Below are positions 62,244 through 64,000 of a stretch of 64,000 nucleotides of DNA, one piece after another (within the stretch, counting starts at the first letter, position 1; every line of letters starts with the position of its first letter). This stretch comes from Staphylococcus equorum (GTDB lineage Bacteria > Bacillota > Bacilli > Staphylococcales > Staphylococcaceae), in NCBI RefSeq assembly GCF_029024965.1, contig NZ_CP118982.1, positions 62,001 through 126,000 of the forward strand. The letters run 5' to 3'. The notes under the pieces are model-generated. The model was not told where the DNA came from. It ran no database searches and saw only the letters and a list, made by a program, of their open reading frames with translations. The position numbers and the translations under genes are program-made.

Positions 62244-64000
62244 ATGTTAGAAAAGCAATTTCATGAAAATATGGAGGTTCAGCATGTGAACTTGATGCCA
62301 AGACGTGCATTTTATATACCTTATCAACGAGGGGAGGCTGACTACCGTTTAGAAACACGTTATAATACAAAAAATGTGACATTATTAAATGGTGATTGGC
62401 ACTTTGAATATTTCAATTCTCTAGAAGCATGTTTAAATCAACCTCAACAGATTAAAAAGGATATATTGCCAGTACCGTCTGTATGGAATTTATATGGCTA
62501 CGATCAAATACAGTACCTTAACACACAATATCCAATTTCATTTGATCCACCATATGTTCCGAAGTATAACCCATGCGGACGTTATACGCGTTCTTTTGAG
62601 TTAAGTTCATATGATATGCAGAGTGATTATCATTTGAATTTTGAAGGTGTCGCTAGCGCATTTTATGTATGGATAAATGATCAATTTGTAGGTTATAGTC
62701 AGATATCTCATTCTATTTCAGAATTTGATATTTCAAAATTTGTACGTGATGGAGAAAATACGATACAAGTTCTTGTATTAAAATATTCAGATGGCACATA
62801 TTTTGAAGACCAAGATATGTTCAGACATTCAGGTATTTTTAGAGATGTTTATATTTTAAAACGAGCGCAATCACGTGTAGATGATTTTAAAATTGAAACA
62901 CACTTAAATGATGATTTGAATAAGGCAACGATAGATGTGAACTTGGCACGTAAACAAGGATTAGACCAAGTTGAATTACACTTATATAATCCATATGGTG
63001 AATTAGTCAGCAGTACTCAAGCTTCAGAACAGTGTAGGTTTACAGTTAACAAACCACAATTATGGTCAGCAGAAAGCCCTGTACTTTATACGTTAGCAAT
63101 TACTACTGCTCAAGAAGTGATTACCCAAAAAATTGGTATTCGAGAAGTTAAAATCAGAGATAATCAATTTTATATTAATGGACAATCTATTAAATTACGT
63201 GGCACCAATCATCATGATAGTGATCCTAAAACAGGCTATACGATAAATGAAACTCAATTTATGAGAGATTTAGAGCTTATGAAGCAAGGTAATTTTAACG
63301 CAATTCGTACAGCACATTATCCGAAATCGCCTTTATTCTATGAATTAACAGACCAATATGGCTTTTATGTGATGAGTGAAGCAGATTTAGAAACGCATGG
63401 TGTAGTTCGTTTATATGGTGAAGAGAACACTGAGCACTTTAATATCATTACGGATGACCCTAAATATCAAACTGCAATTATCGAGCGTATTGAAGCATCA
63501 ATAATCCCTTTGAAAAACTATAGTTCGATTGTTTCATGGTCAATGGGTAATGAATCTGGATATGGCGTTAATATGGTTGAAGGCTTGGCACGAGCGAAAG
63601 AATTAGATGTTACACGACCACTTCATTATGAAGGCACATTACATCGTGATAAATCAAAAGACTATGATTTATCTAACGTTGAAATGATTAGTAGGATGTA
63701 TCCATCTCCAGAAGAAATTGAAACGACATATTTGAAGAACCCGAATTTAGATAAACCCTTTATTTTGTGTGAATATGCGCATGCCATGGGGAATTCACCA
63801 GGCGATCTTCATGATTATCAAAAGCTTGTTGAGGCATACGATAGTTTTATTGGAGGGTTCGTATGGGAATGGTGTGACCACGGAATTCAGACAGGCGTGA
63901 AAGATGGTAAGCCAATATTTAGGTATGGTGGAGATTTCGGAGAACGTCTACATGATGGTAATTTCTGTGTGGACGGTATTGTTTCACCTGACCGTATACC
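62244..64000 (+). CDS. lacH: Beta-galactosidase, LacZ type (3' end outside the window)
   Basis: The frame stays open to the right edge, giving 585 residues of a GH2 enzyme of about 1000. It shows the acid/base E437 in SWSMGNESGYG and the nucleophile E510 in LCEYAHAMGNS. IKLRGTNHHDSDPKTGY and AIRTAHYP are typical of LacZ. It hydrolyses lactose brought in unphosphorylated by LacP. The start follows GAGGGGATG. Confidence 0.93.
   Translation, partial: MLEKQFHENMEVQHVNLMPRRAFYIPYQRGEADYRLETRYNTKNVTLLNGDWHFEYFNSLEACLNQPQQIKKDILPVPSVWNLYGYDQIQYLNTQYPISFDPPYVPKYNPCGRYTRSFELSSYDMQSDYHLNFEGVASAFYVWINDQFVGYSQISHSISEFDISKFVRDGENTIQVLVLKYSDGTYFEDQDMFRHSGIFRDVYILKRAQSRVDDFKIETHLNDDLNKATIDVNLARKQGLDQVELHLYNPYGELVSSTQASEQCRFTVNKPQLWSAESPVLYTLAITTAQEVITQKIGIREVKIRDNQFYINGQSIKLRGTNHHDSDPKTGYTINETQFMRDLELMKQGNFNAIRTAHYPKSPLFYELTDQYGFYVMSEADLETHGVVRLYGEENTEHFNIITDDPKYQTAIIERIEASIIPLKNYSSIVSWSMGNESGYGVNMVEGLARAKELDVTRPLHYEGTLHRDKSKDYDLSNVEMISRMYPSPEEIETTYLKNPNLDKPFILCEYAHAMGNSPGDLHDYQKLVEAYDSFIGGFVWEWCDHGIQTGVKDGKPIFRYGGDFGERLHDGNFCVDGIVSPDRI

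Overview
The window is AT-rich chromosomal DNA from a coagulase-negative Staphylococcus. The best fit is the S. saprophyticus / S. xylosus group. Support comes from strong AAGGAGG ribosome binding sites, an IS431/IS257-type element, GalU and BioB proteins of staphylococcal type, YSIRK and LPXTG surface proteins, and a lacR-lacPH locus (AraC regulator, GPH permease, LacZ-type beta-galactosidase) of the kind described in S. xylosus. No rRNA, tRNA, CRISPR array, ccr recombinase or prophage module was seen.

Bases 1-13800 are an accessory region rich in gene remains. It holds a GNAT acetyltransferase with four in-frame stops, a LexA-controlled YolD protein, a 45-residue zinc-finger protein, a PemK/MazF-like remnant cut by an IS431-like element, an Fst/par type I toxin-antitoxin locus, and a ghost copy of an alcohol dehydrogenase whose intact relative lies at 12.5-13.5 kb. 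It also holds a large superfamily 1 helicase with a coiled coil, an MFS exporter with a small coupled partner, a GNAT protein, and the decayed tail of a threonyl-tRNA synthetase-like gene.

Bases 13800-21100 carry a Sir2 deacetylase, a complete malate module (CitA/DcuS-type sensor kinase, response regulator, 2-hydroxycarboxylate transporter, malic enzyme), and a COG0523 metal-chaperone GTPase that has lost its P-loop. Bases 21100-34200 carry an LPNTG-anchored choice-of-anchor protein, an ABC-class ATPase, a TetR-DoxX pair divergent from a DsbA-like protein, a luciferase-like monooxygenase, galU, and a family 2 glycosyltransferase that seems to lack a normal start codon.

Bases 34400-48100 carry a histidine kinase fragment, a membrane protein, an ATP-grasp ligase coupled to an MFS exporter broken by one stop codon, bioB with a BirA box, a sodium:solute symporter, and an MDR oxidoreductase divergent from a MerR regulator. 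They also carry a 2-oxoglutarate dioxygenase and an operon of FMN monooxygenase, symporter, 34-residue membrane microprotein and tautomerase.

Bases 48400-56700 hold the most striking system: a 1686-residue serine-rich-repeat adhesin with an FSIRK signal and LPDTG anchor, then a 62-residue membrane protein and GtfA/GtfB glycosyltransferases, with no accessory Sec genes in view. The window ends with an HTH/ABC transporter operon facing a DUF3267 protein across a perfect 13-bp inverted repeat, and then lacR, lacP and the 5' part of lacH.
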